DNA of 64,000 nt from Exiguobacterium sp. 9-2 (GCF_036287235.1 NZ_CP142850.1:2899501-2963500), one strand, 5' to 3'; counted from the stretch's first letter, positions 42,321 to 50,684 are shown. Program-made: numbers and translations. Notes: a model not told the origin generated them from the sequence alone.

Positions 42321-43540
42321 ATGTTTCTCCCTCCTTCATGCTGTCGACCGATTGGTACGAAATAGGAACGATTCCCAGTAATCCGTTCTCCAGCACGTAC
42401 ACCAATCGCACTCGGTCTTCCACCTAAAATAAAAACACCGTACATATACGCGACGTCTCCCTCTTCTTGAAGTGGATACGTCGGTAATTCTCGATACGCT
42501 TGATAGACAGCCGGTTGATCAAGAAACGTATGCTGTTCATTCTTTAGCAGCACTTCTCCCTGTCCGTCATGGACCGTTACAGTGTCCCCTTCGCGTCCAA
42601 AGATCGGTTTCTTGACGAACGGTTGTCGGCTTGAGATGAATGCATCTTCTGATAAGTATGTCGGTAAAAAATAACGTGCAATCATCGTATGATCCATTTC
42701 GCTCAAGTATGGATGCTTGGTTTCGTGTAACATCCAGATCAACGCAAGAACCGACTTGGCTTGCATTAAAAAAGCGGACGGTGGATTGATGATTTCTAGC
42801 CGCCCCGTCTCGACAAGTTGCAACAATAACTGTCCTAGGTTTCGCCCCTCTTCATCCCGGTCCAGCAAAGCCATCTCGATTGGAAAGGTTTGCCGATATA
42901 AAATATCAATTCTTTTACCTGTCTCATCGTACAAGCCCTCTTCCGGGCGAATCTCTAGTGCATCAAGCGGACAATAGACCGCGCTACTCCAGAACGACTG
43001 CAAATACTCAGACGTCAGCCGATCTTCGATATGGTCGCCATGTGAAGTGAAGACAACATGCGGATCCTGCTTCGTCCGATATGTCGCTGCTTCGATTGCA
43101 CGACGGACAGCTTCCTTGAGCCATTCGTTTTCTCCATCATTGACACGTTTAAATCCTTGTTTCTCTGCTACGACATCGTTGACTTCAAATACTTCCTTAA
43201 TGAAGGTCGGCGTATCGGCATTCCATTCCATGAGTGAAATGCGATCAGCCGTCACAATGAAATCAAAGCGCCCGATGACGGTCAGCGGTCGCATCGTCTC
43301 GAGTCGTAAGAAGGCAAGACTTTCGACTGGGAAGCCAAGTTCAAGTAGTGCCTGATCATCCATTGAGCGAAGAATCGGAAGTACTTTTTCAAATATCCGA
43401 TACACTTCTTGCGCCGCGATATGCAGTTGATCGATTCGTTTGTCCGAGATCGGCATGATTTCCGTGACAGCGTACGGTTCCCCGTCTAGCACATCCCAAA
43501 AACGATCGATGTCTCCATAAAAGGTCTGTCGTTTATTCAT
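42317..43540 (-). CDS. Glutathionylspermidine synthase-like ATP-grasp ligase (YgiC/YjfC type)
   Basis: This 407-residue protein contains the GSP_synth ATP-grasp domain: FDFIVTADRISLMEWNADTPT, KPIFGREGDTVTV and NRSYFVPIGRQ are recognisable segments. Family members YgiC and YjfC share the C-terminal fold of glutathionylspermidine synthase but lack the amidase, and probably make an unknown amide bond. Its start overlaps the end of the small lipoprotein gene (ATGA). The lipoprotein-ligase order is like ygiB-ygiC in E. coli, here in a Gram-positive. Confidence 0.85.
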   Translation of the reverse strand: MNKRQTFYGDIDRFWDVLDGEPYAVTEIMPISDKRIDQLHIAAQEVYRIFEKVLPILRSMDDQALLELGFPVESLAFLRLETMRPLTVIGRFDFIVTADRISLMEWNADTPTFIKEVFEVNDVVAEKQGFKRVNDGENEWLKEAVRRAIEAATYRTKQDPHVVFTSHGDHIEDRLTSEYLQSFWSSAVYCPLDALEIRPEEGLYDETGKRIDILYRQTFPIEMALLDRDEEGRNLGQLLLQLVETGRLEIINPPSAFLMQAKSVLALIWMLHETKHPYLSEMDHTMIARYFLPTYLSEDAFISSRQPFVKKPIFGREGDTVTVHDGQGEVLLKNEQHTFLDQPAVYQAYRELPTYPLQEEGDVAYMYGVFILGGRPSAIGVRAGERITGNRSYFVPIGRQHEGGRNI

Positions 43541-43866
43541 CCGCCGAAAAAGCCGGAGGACGAGCCCGTTCCGAATCCTTTTGTTTTCGTATTGTAACTC
43601 TTTACTTTTTTCGATTTCGGCGTATATCCTTTCGTTCGCATCGCACTGTGCATCAAGGCACGTGAAGCGAAATAACTACCACCCCAGTAATAGTAGCCTG
43701 AATGAGTCGACGAACTATCATCACAGTACCAGACACCTTCATCGTTATCATATTCATAGTCATCACAATCCGGATCATCTGGTCGTTCCGCTCGCGCATC
43801 ATCCGATCCACACCCACTTAATGTCGTTCCGATCAACAGTGTCGCAGCTAGTGTAGCTTGTTTCAT
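43537..43866 (-). CDS. Small lipoprotein upstream of the GSP-synthase-like gene
   Basis: This 109-residue precursor has a lipobox (TTLSGC, Cys19). The mature part is very acidic at first (DDPDCDDYEYDNDEGVWYCD), then rich in Gly/Ser/Tyr/Lys with a GFGTGSSSGFFGG end. The low complexity and Gly-Phe tail recall E. coli YgiB (DUF1190), the partner of YgiC. ATG 43866 follows GAAGGTG; GTG 43875 overlaps that site. Its function is unknown; it could be a carrier or target for the ligase. Confidence 0.72.
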   Translation of the reverse strand: MKQATLAATLLIGTTLSGCGSDDARAERPDDPDCDDYEYDNDEGVWYCDDSSSTHSGYYYWGGSYFASRALMHSAMRTKGYTPKSKKVKSYNTKTKGFGTGSSSGFFGG

Positions 43867-44013
43867 CCAATTCACCTTCTCAGTCCCCTTTCCTTTTACT
43901 CTCGTTATGGATAGTATACGCTTTTTCGAAGAGAAAAGTTTCTTTGTTCTGCCGGAACTTTTTTTATCAAAATGTGGTAATAGTATCTATAGAATGAAAA
44001 GGAGGATTTACGC

Positions 44014-44457
44014 ATGTCACTTGCCTACTATGTTGAAGAAAATAGTGAATTCCAGCCGATCTATCAATATGATCGTTATGCGATCGAACCGGAAGAAATC
44101 ATCGCCCACCAACTCTGCGAATTCCATATCATCGAAGGACATCAATACGAGCTTCGTTCCAATGAGATGGCAGGTGAATACGATCAATTGATTGTCGACC
44201 ACATCAAAGCATCACCGCGTGCGACGGAAGAACGTGTTTATCCACCGCATCAAATTCATATTGAATTCAGACAGTATCTATCCGACAGCGCCCAACCGCT
44301 TTTAAAGACATCAACGGTTCCAAATCACATCCAAGCGATGCGTTTTTTGATCAAAGACAAGATTGAAGTCGAAGGACACGGTATTTTTGAGCGTGACAGC
44401 TGTGAAATTGATATCGATCGGAATTGTTATGTCGTCTATCTTGCAGATACACTTTGA
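44014..44457 (+). CDS. Conserved hypothetical protein
   Basis: This is a 147-residue soluble protein without a family I recognise. It has no signal peptide or membrane segment, is rich in His, Glu and Tyr, and is probably alpha/beta. AAAAGGAGG stands seven bases before ATG 44014. It is monocistronic with a terminator at 44471, and it is divergent from the lipoprotein-ligase operon. Codon use looks like that of its neighbours, so it is likely a real gene. Confidence 0.72.
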   Translation: MSLAYYVEENSEFQPIYQYDRYAIEPEEIIAHQLCEFHIIEGHQYELRSNEMAGEYDQLIVDHIKASPRATEERVYPPHQIHIEFRQYLSDSAQPLLKTSTVPNHIQAMRFLIKDKIEVEGHGIFERDSCEIDIDRNCYVVYLADTL

Positions 44458-44470
44458 GATGTAAAATCGA

Positions 44471-44500
44471 GTCTCTTCATTTCCAAGAGACGTTTTTTTT
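44471..44500 (+). terminator. Intrinsic terminator
   Basis: GTCTCTT (44471-44477) pairs with AAGAGAC (44485-44491), followed by G and eight T. Confidence 0.87.
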
Positions 44501-44543
44501 GGCATACTAGAAGGTAAGAACGAATCAATCGAGGTGAACGAAC

Positions 44544-44717
44544 ATGAGTGAACAACCAAAAAAACTATCATTGCAAGAGGCAATGATCGAGCGCTTGAAA
44601 GCAAAAAAACAAGCGCAAACTAAACGTCCGACTGGCTTACAAGGAACACAAACGAAACAATTGACGAGCCAACAGACGAAAAAAGCGAATAACCAGAAAA
44701 AACGGACAGGCGTCTAA
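44544..44717 (+). CDS. Small basic Lys/Gln-rich protein
   Basis: This is a 57-residue product with a helical start (KLSLQEAMIERLKAKKQAQ) and a Lys/Gln/Thr-rich tail ending KKRTGV. A GAGGTGAACG site precedes ATG 44544. It is strongly basic and hydrophilic and probably binds nucleic acid or ribosomes, or is disordered; this is inference from composition. It ends 31 bases before an ABC-F gene and has its own start after a terminator, so the two probably share a transcript. Confidence 0.7.
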   Translation: MSEQPKKLSLQEAMIERLKAKKQAQTKRPTGLQGTQTKQLTSQQTKKANNQKKRTGV

Positions 44718-44748
44718 GTCACAGGAATTCATGAAATAAGGAGCAATT

Positions 44749-46305
44749 ATGAGTATTTTAACGGTATCTAACTTAAGTCACGGATTCGGTGACCGCGCCA
44801 TTTTCGAAAATGTCTCCTTCCGCCTGTTAAAAGGCGAGCACATCGGTCTCGTTGGTGCGAACGGTGAGGGGAAATCGACGTTCATGAATATCATCACGTC
44901 GCAACTTGAGCCGGATGAAGGGAAAGTTGAATGGGCGAAGCATGTGCGCGTCGGCTATTTAGACCAGCACGCTGTCCTTGAAAAAGGATTAACGATTCGG
45001 GATGCTCTCAAAGGTGCATTCCAGTACATGTTCGATATCGAACAGGAAATCAATGATTTGTACGGTAAAATGGGTGAAGTCGAGCCAGAAGAACTCGAAA
45101 AAATGCTCGAAGAAGTCGGTGTCTTACAAGACATTTTGACAAATAACGACTTCTATACGATTGATGCAAAAGTCGAAGAAATCGCACGCGGTCTTGGTCT
45201 CGATGAAATCGGACTTGACCGGGATGTACAGGAGCTCAGTGGTGGACAACGGACGAAAATTCTGCTTGCGAAACTCCTTCTTGAAAAACCAGATATTCTC
45301 TTACTTGATGAGCCGACCAACTATCTCGATGTCCAGCATATCGAGTGGTTAAAACGCTATTTAAATGAATATGAGAATGCATTCATCTTGATTTCGCACG
45401 ATATTCCATTCCTCAATAGCGTCATCAACTTGATTTATCATATGGAAAATCAAGAATTGAACCGTTATGTCGGTGACTACGACAACTTCGTCACGATCCA
45501 CGAAGCGAAGAAAAAACAACTTGAGTCTGCATTCAAGCGTCAACAGCAGGAAATCTCTGAGTTGAAGGATTTCGTTGCCCGGAACAAGGCGCGTGTCTCG
45601 ACACGGAACATGGCGATGTCACGTCAGAAAAAGCTTGATAAGATGGATGTCATCGAACTCGCACAGGAACGGCCAAAACCAGAGTTCCACTTCCTCCAAG
45701 CACGGACACCAAGTAAATTGATGTTCGAAGCAAAAGGTCTTGTCATCGGATACGATGAGCCACTGTCTCGTCCTCTTGATTTGACGATCGAACGCGGACA
45801 GAAGATCGCCTTGCACGGTGCGAACGGAATCGGGAAATCGACGTTGCTCAAGAGTTTACTCGGTGAAATCCCGGCTGTCTCGGGTGTCGTTGAGCGGGGA
45901 GAGAACTTGCATATCGGGTACTTCGAGCAAGAAGTCAAAGAGAAGAACTCGAATACGTGTATCGAAGAGATCTGGAATACGTTCCCGTCTCTGACACAAC
46001 AGCAAGTCCGCGCCATGCTCGCGAAGTGTGGTTTGATGACGAAACACATCGAATCGAAAATCGAAGTACTCAGCGGTGGAGAAAAAGCGAAAGTCCGTCT
46101 TTGTAAATTGATGAACACGGAATCGAACATCCTCGTACTCGATGAGCCGACGAACCACTTGGACGTCGAAGCAAAAGAAGAATTAAAACGTGCGTTACAA
46201 GAGTACAAAGGAACCGTCCTCTTAATCTCACACGAACCAGAATTCTATGAAGCTGTTGCAACAGACTTATGGAATTGTGAATCATGGACGACAAAAGTAT
46301 TCTAA
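44749..46305 (+). CDS. ABC-F family ATPase, YfmM-like
   Basis: This 518-residue protein has two ABC domains joined by a linker and no membrane segments. Walker A motifs are GANGEGKST and GANGIGKST, the signatures LSGGQRTKIL and LSGGEKAKVRL, and the Walker B motifs LLLDEPTNYLD and LVLDEPTNHLD. It closely resembles Bacillus YfmM. ABC-F proteins act on ribosomes, either resolving stalls or protecting from antibiotics. The interdomain linker is of ordinary length, arguing for a housekeeping rather than a resistance role. AAGGAG precedes ATG 44749; a terminator follows. Confidence 0.93.
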   Translation: MSILTVSNLSHGFGDRAIFENVSFRLLKGEHIGLVGANGEGKSTFMNIITSQLEPDEGKVEWAKHVRVGYLDQHAVLEKGLTIRDALKGAFQYMFDIEQEINDLYGKMGEVEPEELEKMLEEVGVLQDILTNNDFYTIDAKVEEIARGLGLDEIGLDRDVQELSGGQRTKILLAKLLLEKPDILLLDEPTNYLDVQHIEWLKRYLNEYENAFILISHDIPFLNSVINLIYHMENQELNRYVGDYDNFVTIHEAKKKQLESAFKRQQQEISELKDFVARNKARVSTRNMAMSRQKKLDKMDVIELAQERPKPEFHFLQARTPSKLMFEAKGLVIGYDEPLSRPLDLTIERGQKIALHGANGIGKSTLLKSLLGEIPAVSGVVERGENLHIGYFEQEVKEKNSNTCIEEIWNTFPSLTQQQVRAMLAKCGLMTKHIESKIEVLSGGEKAKVRLCKLMNTESNILVLDEPTNHLDVEAKEELKRALQEYKGTVLLISHEPEFYEAVATDLWNCESWTTKVF

Positions 46306-46317
46306 GCCATGCTTTAC

Positions 46318-46354
46318 AAAAGATGGGATGCCCAGACGGGTATCCCATCTTTTT
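46318..46354 (+). terminator. Intrinsic terminator of the ABC-F gene
   Basis: GATGGGATGCCC pairs with GGGTATCCCATC, flanked by AAAA and TTTTT. Confidence 0.92.
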
Positions 46355-46437
46355 AGTTCATACACTTAATCATTGCATGATTGTGCATCTTCACGCACAC
46401 TAAGACTTAGAAAATGGTTATGAAGGAGCGTGTTTTT

Positions 46438-47223
46438 TTGGAAACGATCACGAAAAAAGCAACTTTATCCTATTTACATGTTCCAAGCGGTGGTTCGGAA
46501 CAATTGATTGCCCGCCTCTATTCACCTGAACATACAGAGGATGCTCCATTAATTGTCCTCTTTCACGGATTTCCCGGGAAACAGTTAAACATGGACTGGG
46601 CAGTACAACTTCAAAGCGCAGGATACCATGTGCTTGTCACGTCATATCGTGGAACGATCGGAAGTCCCGGAACCTTCCGATTCCAACATGTTCTGGAAGA
46701 CGCAACGGCAACTTTACGTTACGTCTGCTCCAAGTCTTTCACTACTGAACACGGTATCAAGGCTGATCAGATTACCGTTGTCGGTCATAGCATGGGTGGG
46801 TTCGCCGGTCTGCATGCTTTTTCTGAGACACCGGAGGCTGCACATTATGTTGGGATTTCTCCGTTTAATTTTGGACTCGTCGGTCAGCTCGTCCTCGAAC
46901 ATCCGGAATACGAGCCTGTGCTTCATGGTATTCTCGAGCGAGGAGCTGCTTTCCTAAATGACGCCACTGCTGACGCGTTACTCGACGAGTTAAAGCACCA
47001 TCATACGACCTGGAACTTACTAACGCTAAAAGAACGTCTAGCCGATCGCTCGATGTTGCTCATGACGTCAGAACGGGACGAAACATCGATCAAAGCGCTC
47101 CATCATGACTTATTGGTATCGGACAGTCCGTTTGAGGAATCAATCGTCGACAGTGACCATAATTACATCGAGAACCGGGATGCTGCCTTTAACGAATGGA
47201 CTACTTGGCTCGCACGACAATGA
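46438..47223 (+). CDS. Alpha/beta hydrolase
   Basis: This 261-residue cytosolic serine hydrolase has the oxyanion segment FHGFPGKQ, the nucleophile elbow VVGHSMGGFAGL, an Asp in TSERDETS and the C-terminal His in DSDHNYIE. The substrate is unknown; esterase or acyl-peptide hydrolase-like activity is typical. The open frame starts at 46414, but GAAGGAG lies at 46422-46428, so TTG 46438 is the best start. Confidence 0.85.
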   Translation: METITKKATLSYLHVPSGGSEQLIARLYSPEHTEDAPLIVLFHGFPGKQLNMDWAVQLQSAGYHVLVTSYRGTIGSPGTFRFQHVLEDATATLRYVCSKSFTTEHGIKADQITVVGHSMGGFAGLHAFSETPEAAHYVGISPFNFGLVGQLVLEHPEYEPVLHGILERGAAFLNDATADALLDELKHHHTTWNLLTLKERLADRSMLLMTSERDETSIKALHHDLLVSDSPFEESIVDSDHNYIENRDAAFNEWTTWLARQ

Positions 47224-47431
47224 AAACAGAGCTCAGCGGACGACTGACTGCTGTTTGGTCTCAGGATGTGTGATCATGATGTTCCGGCTCAGCACCGGAT
47301 TAGACGATGACATCATCTTTCACTTCATTCAATTCACGATTCCAGTTTTTTCGCAGTTGTTTCCATCGTCGGTAATGCGCTACTCGCTCATACAGGATAC
47401 CTCGTTGACTAGATGGTTTACGCCAAATAAG
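47224..47431. other. Intergenic region with a possible gene remnant
   Basis: There is no intact gene. On the minus strand a 47-codon stretch ending at a TAA near 47305 is open and protein-like (RGILYERVAHYRRWKQLRK), but it has no start codon or ribosome binding site and begins within the helicase terminator. Confidence 0.35.
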
Positions 47432-47483
47432 ACAAGAGCCAGTCTATTTCCTCCATTTATTGGAGAAGTAAACTGGCTCTTGT
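47432..47483 (-). terminator. Terminator-like hairpin after the helicase gene
   Basis: ACAAGAGCCAGT (47432-47443) pairs with ACTGGCTCTTGT (47472-47483), and an inner CTCCA/TGGAG stem caps it. The T-run on the minus strand is short. Confidence 0.7.
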
Positions 47484-47504
47484 TATCTTTTATCTTATTT
47501 TTCG

Positions 47505-48737
47505 TTACTTACGGTGTGCGCGTCCCGGACGACGGTTATTCGAACGACGTGTGTTTCCACGTCCTTCTGTCGTCTTCCGAGATCCTTTACTCTGGTCGTG
47601 CTGTGCGCGAATCGCCTCTTCAGACAATTCGACGACGATTGGCGTGACCGAGATGTTTAATTCACGTTCCATATCACGGAATGTCCGACCATCTTTTGGT
47701 GTCACGATCGAGACGGCAATTCCATCGTTCCCAGCACGTCCTGTCCGACCGATCCGGTGAACATAACTTTCGGCATCGTCCGGTAAATCGTAGTTGAAGA
47801 CGTGTGTCACACCTGTCACATCGAGTCCACGGGAAGCGACGTCTGTTGCAATCAGGAATTGTGTTTTTCCTTGATAGAACTTCGCCATTGCCTTTTCCCG
47901 TTTCCCTTGCGTCAACCCACCATGCAGTTCATCCGTCGGATACCCTTGCATCTGCATTTCTTCGTTTAATTTACTGACACGACGTTGCGTACGGCAGAAA
48001 ATGATAGCTGCATATGGACGCATCTCGTCAAGCATCGTCCGTAGTGTCGCCTGCTTGCGACGATCCGTCGTCTCGACGACGAACTGCTCGATCGCTTCTA
48101 CAGTGATGCTTTCCGCTTCTACCTGCACTTCGACTGGGTTACGCAAATACGTTTTCGCCAGTTCCTCTACTTTAGGTGGCATCGTTGCTGATAACATGAC
48201 GAACTGGCGATCAACAGGTGCTGCCTCGATGATATCTTCAATTTCTGGCAAGAAACCGATTTGAAGCATTTGGTCTGCCTCATCTAAGACGAGTGTACGT
48301 AATTCGCTTAAGTCTAGTGTGCCGCGACCGACATGATCGAGAATCCGTCCTGGTGTTCCGATGATGATTTGTGGCATCCGTCCGAGTCGTTGAATCTGTT
48401 TAAAGACGTCTTGCCCGCCATATACTGCAAGAGCACGGTACTGTTCCGTATTGCGAATCAGCTTATGGGTCTCATCTGCGATTTGACGCGCGAGTTCGCG
48501 AGTCGGTGCGACGATCAATGCTTGGACCGTTTGCGATTCGACATCGATTTGCTCAAGAATCGGTAAGAGGAACGCTAGTGTCTTTCCTGTTCCGGTTTGC
48601 GCCTGTCCAATCAAGTCGCGTCCGTCAAGTAATGATGGAATCGCTTGTTCTTGAATCGGTGTCGGCTCCTTGATGCCTTGTTTTTGTAATTTTTTTATCC
48701 ACAGGTCACTGATGTGTAATGTTTCAAATGTTGACAT
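47505..48737 (-). CDS. DEAD-box ATP-dependent RNA helicase
   Basis: This 410-residue helicase has a full set of motifs: Q motif (PTPIQEQAIP), I AQTGTGKT, Ia PTRELA, Ib TPGR, II DEAD, III SAT, IV IIFCRT, V ATDVASRGLD and VI HRIGRTGRAG, plus a basic Arg-rich tail (about 375-410) for RNA binding. It belongs to the CshA/CshB-type helicases in ribosome assembly, RNA decay or cold adaptation; which paralogue is uncertain. TAGGAGG precedes ATG 48737. Four perfect DnaA boxes lie in and just before its 5' end. Confidence 0.93.
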   Translation of the reverse strand: MSTFETLHISDLWIKKLQKQGIKEPTPIQEQAIPSLLDGRDLIGQAQTGTGKTLAFLLPILEQIDVESQTVQALIVAPTRELARQIADETHKLIRNTEQYRALAVYGGQDVFKQIQRLGRMPQIIIGTPGRILDHVGRGTLDLSELRTLVLDEADQMLQIGFLPEIEDIIEAAPVDRQFVMLSATMPPKVEELAKTYLRNPVEVQVEAESITVEAIEQFVVETTDRRKQATLRTMLDEMRPYAAIIFCRTQRRVSKLNEEMQMQGYPTDELHGGLTQGKREKAMAKFYQGKTQFLIATDVASRGLDVTGVTHVFNYDLPDDAESYVHRIGRTGRAGNDGIAVSIVTPKDGRTFRDMERELNISVTPIVVELSEEAIRAQHDQSKGSRKTTEGRGNTRRSNNRRPGRAHRK

Positions 48738-48815
48738 AATATATCCTCCTAAAAATTATCCACAGAAAAAAGCTGTGGATAACCTGCTTCGCATAGACAA
48801 AAACAGTTATCCACA
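48695..48815. other. DnaA-box cluster
   Basis: Four perfect TTATCCACA boxes lie within 121 bp: 48695-48703 (+, inside the helicase gene), 48756-48764 (+), 48774-48782 (-) and 48807-48815 (+). The middle two face each other. No dnaA or dnaN gene is nearby, so this is not oriC. It could titrate DnaA or make the helicase gene DnaA-regulated. Confidence 0.85.
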
Positions 48816-48841
48816 GCCGTGCTCTATTCAGTATACACAAT

Positions 48842-49141
48842 TTACGCGTTTGTTGCTTCCTGTTTTAACTTCCGATCGAGTATGAACGTGCCGAACGGGA
48901 TGAATGATGCGATGAACGCAATACCCGCCTTGATGATCGACCAATCGTATTTGAATTTCACAACGGCGAGCCAGATCGCGTACATGACGAATAAGACACC
49001 GTGAAGTGCACCAACGACCGAAACTGCTTGTGGAATGTCCGCCATATATTTCAGCGGCATCGCAATCAACAGTAAGACTAAAAACGAAATTCCTTCTAAT
49101 ATCGCAATCATCCGGAATTGCCCAAGCGTAGTTCTTAACAT
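48842..49141 (-). CDS. DUF3817 membrane protein
   Basis: This 99-residue protein has three or four membrane helices. The pattern GQFRMIAILEGISFLVLLLI, VGALHGVLFVMY and IPFGTFILDRKL is that of DUF3817 (YdzA/MagB-like). Its function is unknown. It lies upstream of the helicase gene on the same strand, separated by the DnaA-box region, and could share its transcript. A GGAGTG site precedes ATG 49141. Confidence 0.85.
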   Translation of the reverse strand: MLRTTLGQFRMIAILEGISFLVLLLIAMPLKYMADIPQAVSVVGALHGVLFVMYAIWLAVVKFKYDWSIIKAGIAFIASFIPFGTFILDRKLKQEATNA

Positions 49142-49219
49142 CCCGTCACTCCTTTTTCCTGATTCCTGCTCTTAGTATACGGGATGGACGATCCATCTGT
49201 GACCTGTGTCACAGGATTG

Positions 49220-50185
49220 TCAGATTTCGAGTGGTCGTAACCGAGCTTCGATGGCAGCTCGTTTTGGCTCAAGAAACGGAGGTAACGCAAGTGTCTCCCC
49301 TAATGTTTCAACCGACTCATCCGTCGCAAATCCTGGTGTATCTGTCGAGAGTTCAAATAAGATATGATTCGGTTCCCGGAAGTAAAGGGCTTGGAAATAG
49401 TGACGATCGACTTTACCGGAGTTCGGTAAGTGATAAGCATTCAGACGTTCGACCCACTTCTCGTACTCCTCACTGTTCGGTACACGGAACGCGACATGGT
49501 GCACACCACCACGACCTAAACGTTCCCGATCAAGGTCTGGACGCGCTTCGACGTGGACTTCTGCTCCGATTCCCCCTTCTCCTGTCGCATAGACTTCGAT
49601 TGGAGCAAAGTCACCTGCTAGTGAAGGATAGCGACCAACGTTCCGGAAACCCATCACTTCCGTCAGCACGCGGACCGTTAGTGTCGGATCGTTAACCGTC
49701 AATGTCACGGCTCCAAGTCCAACGATGGCATGTTCAGAAGGAATCTCTTCTTGCGGCCATGGGACACCGCCTGCGACACCTACTTCGCCATCTTCCGCGA
49801 CAAGAATCAAACGCGTTCCTTCCTGATCACGAAATGCCAGTGTCTGTCGTCCAGCACGCTCAATGATTTCGTCATGCTCAACGTCCTTTTCCTCAAACCG
49901 TTTTTTCCAAAATTGAAGAGCGGCTGTTGTTTTGACACGAAGAGATGTCGAAGAAATACTCGATGCTCCTGGTACACCCGTTCCAAGATGTGGAATATCG
50001 AAAAACGTCAAATCTGTTCCAGGATTCCCTTCCGCATCTCCATAAAACAAATGATACGATGTCGTGTCATCTTGATTGACTGTCTTTTTAATCAAACGCA
50101 TTCCGAGTACTTTCGTATAAAAATGATAATTTCGCTCTGCCATGCCTGTTAAGATTGATACATGATGAATTCCAAGTAGCTCCAT
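49220..50185 (-). CDS. Ring-cleaving dioxygenase / VOC family (MhqA/MhqO-like)
   Basis: This 321-residue protein is made of two vicinal-oxygen-chelate halves. Metal ligands are suggested by GIHHVSILTG at the N-terminus, GGVHHVAFRV in the centre and ILFELSTDTPGF near the end. It resembles the MhqA/MhqE/MhqO proteins of Bacillus, which open quinone or hydroquinone-thiol adducts. AGGGAG sits before ATG 50185. A 28-bp perfect palindrome like the MhqR operator lies 46 bases upstream, so control by an MhqR-type MarR repressor is expected. Confidence 0.87.
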   Translation of the reverse strand: MELLGIHHVSILTGMAERNYHFYTKVLGMRLIKKTVNQDDTTSYHLFYGDAEGNPGTDLTFFDIPHLGTGVPGASSISSTSLRVKTTAALQFWKKRFEEKDVEHDEIIERAGRQTLAFRDQEGTRLILVAEDGEVGVAGGVPWPQEEIPSEHAIVGLGAVTLTVNDPTLTVRVLTEVMGFRNVGRYPSLAGDFAPIEVYATGEGGIGAEVHVEARPDLDRERLGRGGVHHVAFRVPNSEEYEKWVERLNAYHLPNSGKVDRHYFQALYFREPNHILFELSTDTPGFATDESVETLGETLALPPFLEPKRAAIEARLRPLEI

Positions 50186-50230
50186 CTTCGTCACTCCCTG
50201 TAAATGATTTGGTAATTGAAGTATAACGCA

Positions 50231-50258
50231 CTAATATCTTGAATTCAAGATATTAGTC
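50231..50258. promoter_or_regulatory. Perfect 28-bp palindrome, MhqR-type operator
   Basis: The sequence is exactly self-complementary over 28 bp, with centre ATCTTGAATTCAAGAT. It differs only slightly from the ATCTCGAATTCGAGAT core of Bacillus MhqR sites. It sits in the promoter region of the dioxygenase gene. Confidence 0.8.
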
Positions 50259-50262
50259 TAAT

Positions 50263-50289
50263 AAAAAACCGCCCCTCCGAAAAGGAACG
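50263..50289 (-). terminator. Weak terminator after the cold-shock gene
   Basis: On the minus strand CGTTCC and GGGGCG can pair using wobbles and are followed by GTTTTTTATT. The stem is short. Confidence 0.5.
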
Positions 50290-50304
50290 ATTGAATAGTT
50301 GAAA

Positions 50305-50505
50305 TTAAAGTTTTACGACGTTAGCAGCTTGTGCTCCACGTGCGCCTTCAGTGATTTCGAACTCAACTTCTTGACCTTCGTCAAGTGTTTTGAAGCCTTC
50401 ACCAGTGATTGCTGAGAAATGTACGAATACGTCTTCTCCGCCTTCAACTTCGATGAAACCGAAACCTTTTTCTGCGTTAAACCATTTTACTTTACCTGTG
50501 TTCAT
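50305..50505 (-). CDS. Cold-shock protein (CspA family)
   Basis: This 66-residue OB-fold RNA chaperone has RNP1 KGFGFIEV and RNP2 VFVHFSAI, with an N-terminal [14 protein letters not shown] block. It binds single-stranded RNA and DNA and melts structures in the cold. GGAGGTT lies before ATG 50505; earlier codons to 50520 overlap it. The leader is about 140 nt long, as in cold-regulated csp genes, and has a hairpin near the ribosome binding site. The paralogue (cspB/C/D) cannot be told. Confidence 0.95.
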   Translation of the reverse strand: MNTGKVKWFNAEKGFGFIEVEGGEDVFVHFSAITGEGFKTLDEGQEVEFEITEGARGAQAANVVKL

Positions 50506-50684
50506 GGGAACAACCTCCAAAAATAAATTACTTAATACATATGCTGAGCATATGAAAGGAATTCATTATTGTCCCGAAATACATGGAGCAACGAAAAGAT
50601 TGTTCGTGACACGATGTGAATCCGTAATGACAATAACAATATTAAGCTAACGTAAGTATAAAATGGATGCGCTTTAAAAGTCAA
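50506..50684 (-). promoter_or_regulatory. csp promoter and long 5' leader
   Basis: On the minus strand TTGACT (50679-50684) and TATACT (50655-50660) have an 18-base spacer. The leader of about 140 nt contains the hairpin CATATGC-TGA-GCATATG (50538-50554) just before the ribosome binding site. Long leaders act as thermosensors in other csp genes. Confidence 0.65.

Noticed and set aside
47105-47647. 180-codon plus-strand frame across the hydrolase end and helicase start
   Set aside because: It overlaps two well-supported genes and a terminator, has no ribosome binding site, and its sequence resembles no protein.
48695-48815. Chromosomal replication origin
   Set aside because: DnaA boxes are present, but there is no dnaA, dnaN, rpmH or gyr gene nearby and no clear AT-rich unwinding region.
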